The notes under the pieces are model-generated. The model was not told where the DNA came from. It did not search any database and was given only the letters and a program-made list of their open reading frames with translations. From an uncultured Megamonas sp. (lineage in GTDB: Bacteria; Bacillota; Negativicutes; Selenomonadales; Selenomonadaceae), in assembly GCA_900554895.1 (NCBI GenBank), contig USIX01000091.1, positions 1 through 9,253 of the forward strand: a stretch of 9,253 nucleotides of DNA, written 5' to 3'. Positions 1 through 7,136 of this stretch are shown here, in pieces; positions within the stretch are counted from its first letter, which is position 1; the number at the start of each line of letters is the position of its first letter. The position numbers and the translations under genes are program-made.

Positions 1-1
1 T

Positions 2-1216
2 GTTCCGCCGTGGGGTCCGTCCATTGACGGTCTTAATATTGACAATATCGTAACGTATGTAAAACCGAATACTGCTATGCACGGCAAATGGAATGATGTG
101 CCGGAAGATATAAAAGATACATTTGAAAAACTCGGCATACCGCAGGCAGAACAAAAATCGCTTGCCGGCGTAGGAGCGCAGTACGATTCGGAGGTCGTTT
201 ATCATAATTTAAAAGAAGAAGTAGCAAAACTGGGAGTTATCTACACCGATATTGAAACTGCTCTGAAGAGTCCGTATGAACCGATGATTAAAGAACATTT
301 CATGAAGCTCGTTACACCGCGCGACCATAAATTTGCCGCATTGCACGGTGCAGTCTGGTCCGGAGGCTCATTCGTCTATGTACCGCCGGGTGTCAAAGTG
401 GATATCCCGCTGCAGTCATATTTTCGCCTGAATGCCGCCGGTGCCGGACAATTCGAACATACATTGATTATTGTGGATAAGGGTGCCGATTTGCATTTTA
501 TCGAAGGCTGTTCCGCACCTAAATACAATGTTGCCAACCTGCATGCTGGCTGCGTGGAACTGTTCGTCTCAGATGATGCCAAACTCAGATATTCCACTAT
601 TGAAAACTGGTCGAAAAATATGTACAACCTCAATACGAAACGTGCTAAAGTAGGCAGAAACGGCACAATGGAATGGATTTCCGGTTCATTCGGCTCACAT
701 GTCTCCTATCTTTATCCCATGACAATTCTGGCCGGGGAAAACGCCAAAGCTGAATTTACAGGAATTACTTTTGCTGGTAAGGGACAAAATCTCGATACGG
801 GAGCCAAAATGGTTCATAATGCTAAAAATACCTCTTCTTTAGTCAACACAAAATCCATTTCCAAAGACGGAGGTGCCAGCACTTTTCGCAGCAGCGTCGT
901 TGTAGCCAAAAACGCTCCTGGCAGTAAAGCACTTGTTTCATGCCAGTCACTGATGCTTGATAATATCTCCCGCTCCGATACTATACCGGCAATGGATATT
1001 CGCACAAATAAAGCTAGTGTCGGCCATGAGGCAAAAATCGGACGCATAAGCGACCAGGCAATATTTTATCTCATGAGCCGCGGATTGAGTGAAGCTGCCG
1101 CACGTGCCATGATTGTAAACGGCTTTGCCAATCCCGTATCTAAAGAACTGCCGGTAGAGTACGCGGTGGAAATGAACCATCTAATTCAACTGGAAATGGA
1201 AGGAGCTATCGGCTGA
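2..1216 (+). CDS. sufB: SufB, Fe-S cluster scaffold subunit (5' end outside window)
   Basis: SufB is the core scaffold of the SUF system. In the cytoplasmic SufBC2D complex it receives persulfide sulfur and iron and builds the nascent Fe-S cluster. The frame is open to the first base, and the residues before the ATG at 77 (WGPSIDGLNIDNIVTYVKPN) are ordinary SufB sequence, so that ATG is internal and the true start lies upstream. The visible part is about 404 residues of a usual 465-470. Recognisable pieces are the NDVPEDIKDTFEKLGIP block, the KSLAGVGAQYDSEVVYHN block, and near the C terminus SCQSLMLDN, whose Cys (codon 941-943) matches the sulfur-accepting Cys405 of E. coli SufB. The GHEAKIGRISDQAIFYL segment has the His-Glu pair at 1025-1030. 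It ends 1 nt before sufD. sufC is expected just upstream but not seen. Confidence 0.97.
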   Translation, partial: VPPWGPSIDGLNIDNIVTYVKPNTAMHGKWNDVPEDIKDTFEKLGIPQAEQKSLAGVGAQYDSEVVYHNLKEEVAKLGVIYTDIETALKSPYEPMIKEHFMKLVTPRDHKFAALHGAVWSGGSFVYVPPGVKVDIPLQSYFRLNAAGAGQFEHTLIIVDKGADLHFIEGCSAPKYNVANLHAGCVELFVSDDAKLRYSTIENWSKNMYNLNTKRAKVGRNGTMEWISGSFGSHVSYLYPMTILAGENAKAEFTGITFAGKGQNLDTGAKMVHNAKNTSSLVNTKSISKDGGASTFRSSVVVAKNAPGSKALVSCQSLMLDNISRSDTIPAMDIRTNKASVGHEAKIGRISDQAIFYLMSRGLSEAAARAMIVNGFANPVSKELPVEYAVEMNHLIQLEMEGAIG

Positions 1217-1217
1217 T

Positions 1218-2291
1218 ATGGAAAATAAAATTATTATAAACAATGCAAACACACTGCCTGTTCCTACCTGGCGCTGGCTTAAATTGAACGACAGCACCAT
1301 TTCCTGTGAAAATACGGGAAATTATACTGTTATTGAACCGCAGACAGGAAACGTGCCAGATGGCATAAAAATAAAAAACGGTGTTCCGGAAAATTTCCCG
1401 CAGATAAAAACGGGTATAGGTGAGGCCGCAAATAAATTTACAGCAGCACATGCCTTAAATAAAAAAACTATTATCATTAAAGAAAACACTACCGTTTCCG
1501 AGCCTGTCAGCCTTATTTACAAATTGGATAACGACAATTTCCTCGTTACGGACGACTATGTATATGCGAAAAAAAATTCGCAGGCAACGCTGATTTTTGT
1601 ATATTCCTCACCATATAAAGCCCAAGGTTTTCATGCAAGCAGTTTAAAAATATTTGCCGAAGAAAATGCCCGCATAAATATCATTCAAATACAGACTCTC
1701 GGTGAAAAATTCACTAATTTTGACGATATAGGCATACAATGTGATGATAATGCTGAAATTCTTGTAAAACAGATTGCACTCGGCGGCAAAAACAACTGGC
1801 TCGGCATAAACGGCGATTTAATGAACAGCAATGCACATCTGAATTTAAATCTTGATTATATCACAGCTAAAGACCAAAGCCTTGATATAAATTATGTTGC
1901 CAATATTTACGGTAAGAAAAATAATGTTCAGATTTCAGCTAGCGGCATTTTAATGCACAACGCCAAAAAAATTATGCGCGGAACACTGGATTTCAGACAG
2001 GGCTGCAAAGGTTCCATCGGAAACGAAAACGAGAATGTTCTACTGCTTGATGAAGATATACAGAATAAATCCATTCCGTTAATTCTCTGCAATGAAGACG
2101 ATATCGAAGGCAATCATTCAGCTTCCATCGGTGAAATGGATGAAGCTCAACTGTTTTACCTGTATACGCGCGGTCTTGATGACAGGCAAATTCGCCAAAT
2201 GCAGCTTAATTCCAAAATTCAACTGCTTTGCCGTGATTTGCCGGAAAAACTGCACTCATATATTTTAGATTATCAAAAGGAGGCATTTTAA
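1218..2291 (+). CDS. sufD: SufD, Fe-S assembly scaffold partner
   Basis: SufD is the SufB paralogue that pairs with it in the SufBC2D scaffold, and in E. coli it is needed for iron acquisition by the complex. The 357-residue product has the SufD N-terminal signature LPVPTWRWLKLN (residues 13-24), a long beta-helix-like middle rich in Asn, Ile and Lys, and the C-terminal family motif around GNHSASIGEMDEAQLFYLYTRG, in which His300 corresponds to the conserved His of SufD (His360 in E. coli). It is shorter than the roughly 420 residues of E. coli SufD, with the loss apparently in the N-terminal and beta-helix portion; both ends are intact. An AGGAG lies at 1201-1205 inside the end of sufB, 12 nt before the ATG. 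The stop codon shares its last base with the ATG of sufS (TAATG), which implies translational coupling. Confidence 0.93.
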   Translation: MENKIIINNANTLPVPTWRWLKLNDSTISCENTGNYTVIEPQTGNVPDGIKIKNGVPENFPQIKTGIGEAANKFTAAHALNKKTIIIKENTTVSEPVSLIYKLDNDNFLVTDDYVYAKKNSQATLIFVYSSPYKAQGFHASSLKIFAEENARINIIQIQTLGEKFTNFDDIGIQCDDNAEILVKQIALGGKNNWLGINGDLMNSNAHLNLNLDYITAKDQSLDINYVANIYGKKNNVQISASGILMHNAKKIMRGTLDFRQGCKGSIGNENENVLLLDEDIQNKSIPLILCNEDDIEGNHSASIGEMDEAQLFYLYTRGLDDRQIRQMQLNSKIQLLCRDLPEKLHSYILDYQKEAF

Positions 2292-3505
2292 TGTTTCGTC
2301 AGGATTTTCCCATATTAAACGACAGACATAATCCCGTCGTATATCTTGATAATGCTGCCACTACGCAAAAACCCCGTTCCGTTATTGATGCTATGCAGGA
2401 TTACTACACTGCTCAAAATGCCAACCCGCTGCGCGGCCTATACTCTCTAAGCGTTAAAGCAACAGAAGCATATGAACAGGCACGCCGCACCGTCGCCGAT
2501 TTTATCAACGCCAAAGAAAGCTGTGAAATCATCTTCACTCGCAATGCAACTGAGTCTTTAAACCTCATAGCTTACACTTACGGCATGGAAAATATTCATT
2601 CCGGTGATGAAATCGTAATCTCCATTATGGAACATCACAGCAATATTCTGCCGTGGCAAATGGTAGCCAAAGCGAAAAATGCTGTTTTGAAATATATGTA
2701 CACGGATACAGAAGGAAATATATCCGACAAAGAAATTCTCACTAAAATCACGGAAAAAACCAAAGTTGTTTCCGTAACGCAGATTTCCAATGTTCTCGGT
2801 GTCAAAACACCGCTGGAAAAAATCATCGCCCGTGCCCATAGTGTCGGAGCCGTTGTTATTGTCGACGGAGCCCAGGGGGCACCTCATCTTAAAACGGATG
2901 TACAGCAGCTGGAATGCGATTTCTATATTTTCTCCGGACATAAAATGCTTGCTCCTATGGGCATCGGCGTACTGTACGGGAAAAAAAATCTACTGGAAAA
3001 AATGCCTCCGTTTCTGCGCGGCGGTGAAATGATTGATATCGTAACCGAGCAGGAGGCTACATTTGCACCGCTGCCGGAAAAATTTGAAGCAGGCACGCCA
3101 AACGTATCCGGTGCCGTCGGACTTAAAACTGCTATTGATTATTTGAACAATATCGGTTTTGATAAAATTGAAGAGCAAGAACAGCAGCTTATGCAAATTG
3201 CTCATACCGAACTTTCTAAAATACCGCATGTAACGATTTACGGTCCGAAAAATCCTGCTAAACGATACGGCGTTCTGAGTTTTAATATCGAAGGCGTCCA
3301 TCCGCATGATGTTTCATCTCTCGTCGATTATCACGGCAATATCGCTCTTCGTGCCGGTCATCACTGCGCTCAGCCGCTTTTAAAATTTCTAAATACATCT
3401 TCCACCAATCGCATCAGTTTCTATTTCTACAACAATAAAGAAGATGTTTATAAATTCATCGAACAGATTAAACAAGTAAGGAAATGGATGGGATATAATG
3501 ATTAA
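2291..3505 (+). CDS. sufS: SufS, PLP-dependent cysteine desulfurase (type II)
   Basis: SufS converts L-cysteine to alanine and holds the released sulfur as a persulfide for Fe-S cluster assembly. The 404-residue product is full length for the family. Visible active-site elements are LDNAATTQKP near the N terminus, the PLP-stacking His region EHHSN (His115-His116), VDGAQ (Asp192, which contacts the pyridine nitrogen, and Gln195), and SGHK with the Schiff-base Lys218. RAGHHCAQP carries the catalytic Cys359; this motif is typical of SufS/group II enzymes, not IscS. The NPLRGLYSLS segment replaces the NVHRGVH form seen in E. coli but keeps the Arg. The RBS is strong (AAAAGGAGG, 2275-2283, 7 nt before the ATG). 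The 3' end overlaps sufU by 8 nt, and SufU is its expected sulfur acceptor. Confidence 0.97.
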   Translation: MFRQDFPILNDRHNPVVYLDNAATTQKPRSVIDAMQDYYTAQNANPLRGLYSLSVKATEAYEQARRTVADFINAKESCEIIFTRNATESLNLIAYTYGMENIHSGDEIVISIMEHHSNILPWQMVAKAKNAVLKYMYTDTEGNISDKEILTKITEKTKVVSVTQISNVLGVKTPLEKIIARAHSVGAVVIVDGAQGAPHLKTDVQQLECDFYIFSGHKMLAPMGIGVLYGKKNLLEKMPPFLRGGEMIDIVTEQEATFAPLPEKFEAGTPNVSGAVGLKTAIDYLNNIGFDKIEEQEQQLMQIAHTELSKIPHVTIYGPKNPAKRYGVLSFNIEGVHPHDVSSLVDYHGNIALRAGHHCAQPLLKFLNTSSTNRISFYFYNNKEDVYKFIEQIKQVRKWMGYND

Positions 3506-3941
3506 TTTATATAATGAAATTCTGACACAGCATAATATGTATCCTGCCAATAAATACGAACTGGAAAATGCAGATTACCGTCAGCACGGCATCAACCCGA
3601 CCTGCGGTGATGAAATCACGCTCTCTTTGAAATTAAACGGCAACATCATTGAAGAAGCGGCTTTTACCGGTATCGGCTGTGCCGTGTCGCAGGCTTCCAC
3701 CGATATCATGATAGATTTAATGCTTGATAATACAGTGGACCATGCTAAAGAACTGTGCCGTCTGTTTATCGGCATGATACAAGGTACTATTACCGACGAA
3801 CAGGAACTTGCTCCGCTTGACGAAGCCCTGACTTTTAAAAATATCGCCAGAATGCCAGCACGTGTCAAATGTGCCACTTTAAGCTGGCATACAATGGAAA
3901 CTCTGTTAAATAAAGCTGCCTCTCAATCAAAAATTCAATAA
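3498..3941 (+). CDS. sufU: SufU, zinc-dependent sulfurtransferase for SufS
   Basis: SufU takes the persulfide from SufS and relays it to the SufB scaffold. Family studies in Bacillus show it works as a zinc-bound sulfurtransferase, not as an IscU-type scaffold. All expected metal and sulfur ligands are present: Cys36 and Asp38 in NPTCGDE, Cys61 in GIGCAVSQAS, and Cys125 in RVKCATLSW. The spacing between the second and third Cys (64 residues) is the long SufU form, distinguishing it from IscU. The 147-residue length is normal. The start overlaps the end of sufS by 8 nt. The nearest purine-rich match (AAGGA, 3478-3482) is 15 nt away and weak, so translation probably depends on coupling to sufS. 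It is the last gene of the operon; its stop abuts the terminator at 3941-3984. Confidence 0.96.
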   Translation: MINLYNEILTQHNMYPANKYELENADYRQHGINPTCGDEITLSLKLNGNIIEEAAFTGIGCAVSQASTDIMIDLMLDNTVDHAKELCRLFIGMIQGTITDEQELAPLDEALTFKNIARMPARVKCATLSWHTMETLLNKAASQSKIQ

Positions 3942-3984
3942 AAAAGGTATCTATCTGCGCTGCAAAACAGATAGATACCTTTTT
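3941..3984. terminator. Bidirectional rho-independent terminator shared by suf operon and ChaN gene
   Basis: A perfect 12-bp inverted repeat, GGTATCTATCTG (3946-3957) and CAGATAGATACC (3968-3979), has a 10-nt loop. It is flanked by A5 (3941-3945) and T5 (3980-3984), so a T tract follows the stem on either strand and total complementarity is 17 bp. It begins at the last base of the sufU stop codon and ends 3 nt before the stop of the convergent lipoprotein gene, so it can end both transcripts. Confidence 0.93.
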
Positions 3985-3987
3985 ATA

Positions 3988-4872
3988 TTATTGACGGATA
4001 AATGTCAGCAATATCGTATCTTTACCGTACTTTGTTTTGACATTTTCATAGTCTTTCATTTCTACAGGCGTTATAACCACAGTCTTTAATGCGGGATTTA
4101 ATTTATTCAGTTTTTCCACGACACCTAAGTGTTCATCTCCGTGGAAAGCTCCCTGCACGTGCAATATTTTTGTATCTTTATGCGCATTGGCAAAAAGGCT
4201 GATACTTTCCGCCATTGTATCATCTTTCAGACACTGTGCTTTATAAAATAATTCAATGCGCTCCGGTGTCATTATCATGGGACTTCTGTCTGAGCCCTGC
4301 AACATGTAATTTTTAAATTTATCATAATATGCTTCGTATCCCACCAAATGTTCTTGCGGTAAATAAATTCTATCTGTTTCACTGATTAAAGAGAAATCCC
4401 CTGTTTTGGCGTATTGAGCCGCAATGCGGCGCGGAATATTGGAAGCCAAAACGAATACATCATTTTCTTTGGCAAATTCAACAAGCGGCCTGTAATCCGG
4501 CAGGTAATTATTCCACGGACGTGAAGCAGCTAAAAATTCCTCCTCTGTAATTTTCCCCTGCAAATACCCGTTCATATCCTGCTGAACATCACGTTCAAAC
4601 ATTTCCATTGAAAGTATCATTTGCGGATTTTTCTTGTAATATTCAATTAAAAAATTACGTTCCGCCTGATGTATTGCAGTCTGGTCATGGTATTCGTCAA
4701 AGAATACCACATCATAATCAGAAGCAATTTCCACTGCCTGCGATAAGGAAATTTCCTTATCATCATGATAATATTTGACCTCTGTACTGTTTTCCTGTGC
4801 AAACCCTGTTGCTCCCATACAGCCACTCAAAATAAAGCTGCTGCATATAAGTATCTGCATAAATTTTTTCAA
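3988..4872 (-). CDS. ChaN-family haem-binding lipoprotein
   Basis: Product of 294 residues of the ChaN family (PF04187, Tiki/TraB-like fold). In Campylobacter jejuni the founding member is an iron-regulated, haem-binding lipoprotein encoded next to an outer-membrane receptor, the same arrangement as here. From the chosen start, the N terminus MKKFMQILICSSFILSGC is a lipoprotein signal peptide with lipobox LSGC and lipidated Cys18. Family motifs follow: FFDEYHD (about 57-63), SMEMF (88-92), NIPRR (145-149), AQCLKDDTMAES (212-223) and HVQGAFHGDEHLG (238-250). Start choice: the longest frame begins at a TTG at 4881 directly abutting the GGAG, with no spacer. The TTG at 4872 lies 9 nt after it and gives a cleaner signal peptide; the first ATG (4860) is 21 nt away. 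It is probably co-transcribed with the upstream receptor gene across a hairpin. Haem as ligand is inferred from family and context. Confidence 0.9.
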   Translation of the reverse strand: MKKFMQILICSSFILSGCMGATGFAQENSTEVKYYHDDKEISLSQAVEIASDYDVVFFDEYHDQTAIHQAERNFLIEYYKKNPQMILSMEMFERDVQQDMNGYLQGKITEEEFLAASRPWNNYLPDYRPLVEFAKENDVFVLASNIPRRIAAQYAKTGDFSLISETDRIYLPQEHLVGYEAYYDKFKNYMLQGSDRSPMIMTPERIELFYKAQCLKDDTMAESISLFANAHKDTKILHVQGAFHGDEHLGVVEKLNKLNPALKTVVITPVEMKDYENVKTKYGKDTILLTFIRQ

Positions 4873-4881
4873 TTTAAACAA

Positions 4882-4888
4882 CTCCTTT
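4882..4888 (-). promoter_or_regulatory. RBS that decides the start of the ChaN-family gene
   Basis: AAAGGAG on the - strand. It touches the TTG at 4881 (spacer 0), lies 9 nt before the TTG at 4872 and 21 nt before the ATG at 4860. Only the middle choice has normal spacing. The RBS begins two bases after the base of the hairpin at 4891-4928, so folding of that stem could influence its accessibility. Confidence 0.7.
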
Positions 4889-4890
4889 GC

Positions 4891-4928
4891 AAATAAAGCG
4901 ACAAGCCGTGCAGCCTGCCGCTTTATTT
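4891..4928 (-). terminator. Intercistronic hairpin between receptor and ChaN gene (attenuator or mRNA-processing stem)
   Basis: On the - strand AAATAAAGCGGCA (4928-4916) pairs with TGTCGCTTTATTT (4903-4891) over 13 bp with one G-U pair. It extends by GGC/GCT with a second G-U pair to a 6-nt loop TGCACG. Both G-U pairs form only in the - strand RNA; on the + strand they would be A-C mismatches, so the - transcript is the likely user. It begins 11 nt after the receptor stop. Only a short, interrupted T run (TTTATTTG) ends the structure, which suggests partial termination or 3'-end protection of the receptor mRNA, not a complete stop. Confidence 0.6.
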
Positions 4929-4939
4929 CTTATTTTAAA

Positions 4940-6961
4940 TCAGAACGTCCATTCCGCACCGAGACGCCATACCATACCGTCCAAGCCTATATCGCTGATT
5001 TTCTTATCGAAGATATTATCTACACCGGCATACACACGATTACCTTCGCCAAATTTTTTATTGATGACAAAATTAGTTGTATTAAAAGTATAATCATTAT
5101 CATTATAACAGTAGTCATTTGCCCACTGCTGCCATAAAACGGCATTATATCCGTAATCATCATGATCATCATAAATCAACTGCAATGTAGTCATGTTTCT
5201 TGTACGGTTATCCAGTCTGCTACCGTCGGATTTATCCGTTGCATCAATCCAGTTGCTTGTTGCTTTAACCGTCCACTTATCGTCAAGATTGCGTCCGATT
5301 TCCAATTCTACGCCGTCAATCTCTGCTTCATCTACATTCACATATTGCTGGTCATAGAAACTGCTGCCGATTTGCTGTGTCGTAATTAAATTCTTGACAT
5401 CATTATTAAAATACGTTATCTTACCGAAATTATTGTCTTTTTCCGCTTCAAAACTGATATCCCAACTCGTCGACTCTTCCGGCTTCAAATCAGGATTGCC
5501 GTAAACATTGACAGTTTGTCCACCCATTGCTCTGTGCATTGCCATATACAATTCACTGATTGTAGGTGCTTTAAAGCCTTTACCCCAGTTTGCTTTAATC
5601 CTACTGTTATCACTCAGAAAGTAAGTCGCACCTATTTTCGGAGTGGTTTCGCCACCGAAGGAGCTGTCATGGTCATAACGTATGGACGGAATAATTAATA
5701 ACTTATCATTTACCATCCATTCATCTTGAATATATCCTGCCCATGTTGTAACATCTTTTTCTGAATAGGATTTCGTATTGGTATACCCGTTTCCGCTTTG
5801 GCTTACTTCATGTACATTATCTCCGCCATCGCCCAAACGTGTTCCTTCAACTTTATTTTGACGATATTCCGCTCCAAAAGTCAGTAAATGGTCATCACCC
5901 AACTGCATGGTATTTTTCCCTTCAATACCGTACAAAGTATATTTCGACTTATCCCAATCATATTTTGGATACATTCCGCCTAAAATACTTTCCATCGGTC
6001 CCGGCAGATTATCACGGTAATTATACAATTTATTTTCTTTATCCAGCTTACTGTAAAAAGCTCTAATCATATAATCACCGCTGTCCGTTTTGCCGCTGTA
6101 ACCTAAGCTGTAATCATAACGCTTATAATCATACCATTCCTTTTTATCTTTATTTGTTTGAAATACGCCTGAAGAAGTCCAACTATCGGCATAGTTAGCT
6201 TTTGTATGCTCATTATAATAACCAAGCGTTAAATCAATCTGTTTATTATTACCTAAATCATACGTACCGCTGAAATTAAAATCCTGTATCGGTCCGTAGT
6301 AATTACTGCCTTCATCACCAGCATGCATATTTTTACGTACATCGGTAAAACGAGCATCAAAAGTAGAACTGAATTTGCCCTGTTTGCCGAAATCTATATG
6401 GTAATAATTATTGAGTGCGTCAGAACCTGTGGAAAAACCTATCATCGCCGAAGGTTTCTCCGATTTTTTCGTGATGATGTTGATTACACCGCCGAGCGCG
6501 TCGGAGCCGTACTGCGCCGAAGCACTGCCTCGTACGATTTCAATACGTTCAATATTGGACAAACTGAGTCTTCCCAGTGCATAGACATTTTGAGTTGCAC
6601 TTGTATCCTCACCAGCAAAACGTCTGCCGTCCACCAGTATCAATGTATGGTTTGTACTCATGCCGCGAATCATTACATTATGACCTGCCATACCGGTGGA
6701 AGTTACATCAATATTTGAAGCAAGACGCAGCGCAGAATAAACATCCGTTGCACCGAGTTTTTCAATATCTTCTTTCGTGATTACTTCCACCGTCTGCGGC
6801 ACTGCCTTAACTTCTTCCTGTGTACGAGTAGCCGTTACGACGACATCCGGCGTTTTTACTGTATCTGCATTGGTGCTGTTTTCGGCAGCATATGTAGGTA
6901 CGGATAAACTTAACAAAATTGATAAAGTTAAAAGTGCTGATTTTTTCTTTGCAATACTCAT
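4940..6961 (-). CDS. TonB-dependent outer-membrane receptor (probable haem/iron complex uptake)
   Basis: This outer-membrane beta-barrel receptor uses TonB-ExbBD energy to import a scarce ligand into the periplasm. The 673-residue product has a signal peptide (KKK then a hydrophobic run, with cleavage near residue 25 after TYA). A TonB-box-like DVVVTATR (39-46) follows, then the plug domain (about 50-165) with LVDGRR and SAQYGSDALGGVINIITKK, then a barrel rich in alternating aromatic residues ending in Phe673 as expected for BAM insertion. FKAP (463-466) and GNPDLKPE (488-495) flank His476; haem receptors place a haem-coordinating His between their FRAP and NPNL boxes, but similar boxes occur in BtuB/CirA-like receptors, so the ligand is not proven. 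The ATG at 6961 has AAAAGGAG 7 nt upstream. A promoter overlapped by a Fur box precedes it, and a ChaN-family lipoprotein gene follows. tonB/exbBD and an ABC permease are not in the window. Confidence 0.95.
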   Translation of the reverse strand: MSIAKKKSALLTLSILLSLSVPTYAAENSTNADTVKTPDVVVTATRTQEEVKAVPQTVEVITKEDIEKLGATDVYSALRLASNIDVTSTGMAGHNVMIRGMSTNHTLILVDGRRFAGEDTSATQNVYALGRLSLSNIERIEIVRGSASAQYGSDALGGVINIITKKSEKPSAMIGFSTGSDALNNYYHIDFGKQGKFSSTFDARFTDVRKNMHAGDEGSNYYGPIQDFNFSGTYDLGNNKQIDLTLGYYNEHTKANYADSWTSSGVFQTNKDKKEWYDYKRYDYSLGYSGKTDSGDYMIRAFYSKLDKENKLYNYRDNLPGPMESILGGMYPKYDWDKSKYTLYGIEGKNTMQLGDDHLLTFGAEYRQNKVEGTRLGDGGDNVHEVSQSGNGYTNTKSYSEKDVTTWAGYIQDEWMVNDKLLIIPSIRYDHDSSFGGETTPKIGATYFLSDNSRIKANWGKGFKAPTISELYMAMHRAMGGQTVNVYGNPDLKPEESTSWDISFEAEKDNNFGKITYFNNDVKNLITTQQIGSSFYDQQYVNVDEAEIDGVELEIGRNLDDKWTVKATSNWIDATDKSDGSRLDNRTRNMTTLQLIYDDHDDYGYNAVLWQQWANDYCYNDNDYTFNTTNFVINKKFGEGNRVYAGVDNIFDKKISDIGLDGMVWRLGAEWTF

Positions 6962-6980
6962 TATAAATCTCCTTTTATAA

Positions 6981-6995
6981 ATATAATCATTATCA
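6981..6995 (-). promoter_or_regulatory. Fur box controlling the TonB-dependent receptor gene
   Basis: On the - strand TGATAATGATTATAT matches 12 of the 14 fixed positions of the 7-1-7 Fur consensus TGATAATNATTATCA; the two misses are the last two bases. It sits immediately downstream of, and shares one base with, the predicted -10 element, covering the expected transcription start, and lies 19 nt before the start codon. Fe(II)-Fur bound here would block the receptor-ChaN unit when iron is sufficient. Confidence 0.8.
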
Positions 6996-7023
6996 TTAAA
7001 ACTGATAAAAATATTTTTTACAA
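6995..7023 (-). promoter_or_regulatory. Sigma-70-type promoter of the receptor gene
   Basis: On the - strand TTGTAA (7023-7018, 4 of 6 to TTGACA), a 17-nt spacer, then TTTAAT (7000-6995, 5 of 6 to TATAAT). The spacing is ideal and the -10 abuts the Fur box. The region is AT-rich, so other hexamer pairs are possible. Confidence 0.55.
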
Positions 7024-7048
7024 ATCCGTAAAAACGTATTCATTCATT

Positions 7049-7108
7049 AAAAATTATAATCCGACAGAGATTTAACGGCATTTGCCGCCGTCAAAATCTC
7101 AAAATCGG
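7049..7108 (-). terminator. Putative terminator after the HutW-like gene
   Basis: On the - strand an imperfect stem pairs CCGA…GAGATTT…ACGGC (7108-7087) with GCCGT…AAATCTC…TCGG (7079-7061), leaving a 7-nt loop and small bulges. T5 lies 7 nt downstream (7053-7049). It starts about 29 nt after the hutW-like stop. The distance of the T tract from the stem is larger than ideal, so efficiency is uncertain; the separate promoter below it supports a transcript boundary here. Confidence 0.5.
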
Positions 7109-7136
7109 AATATAACCAACCATCATCGATAATTCA

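Noticed and set aside
77..1216. sufB starting at the ATG at 77
   Set aside because: The frame is open upstream to base 2 and encodes conserved SufB residues there; the ATG at 77 is internal and has no RBS.
3498..3941. IscU/NifU-type scaffold
   Set aside because: The long spacing between Cys61 and Cys125 and the partner SufS identify SufU.
4940..6961. BtuB (vitamin B12 receptor) assignment
   Set aside because: The plug and FKAP/NPDL motifs are compatible, but the upstream region has a Fur box and is too short for a cobalamin riboswitch; neighbours are haem-linked.
5839..6980. Open frames on the + strand opposite the receptor gene
   Set aside because: They lack RBSs and recognisable protein features and lie antisense to a well-supported gene; they are frame shadows.
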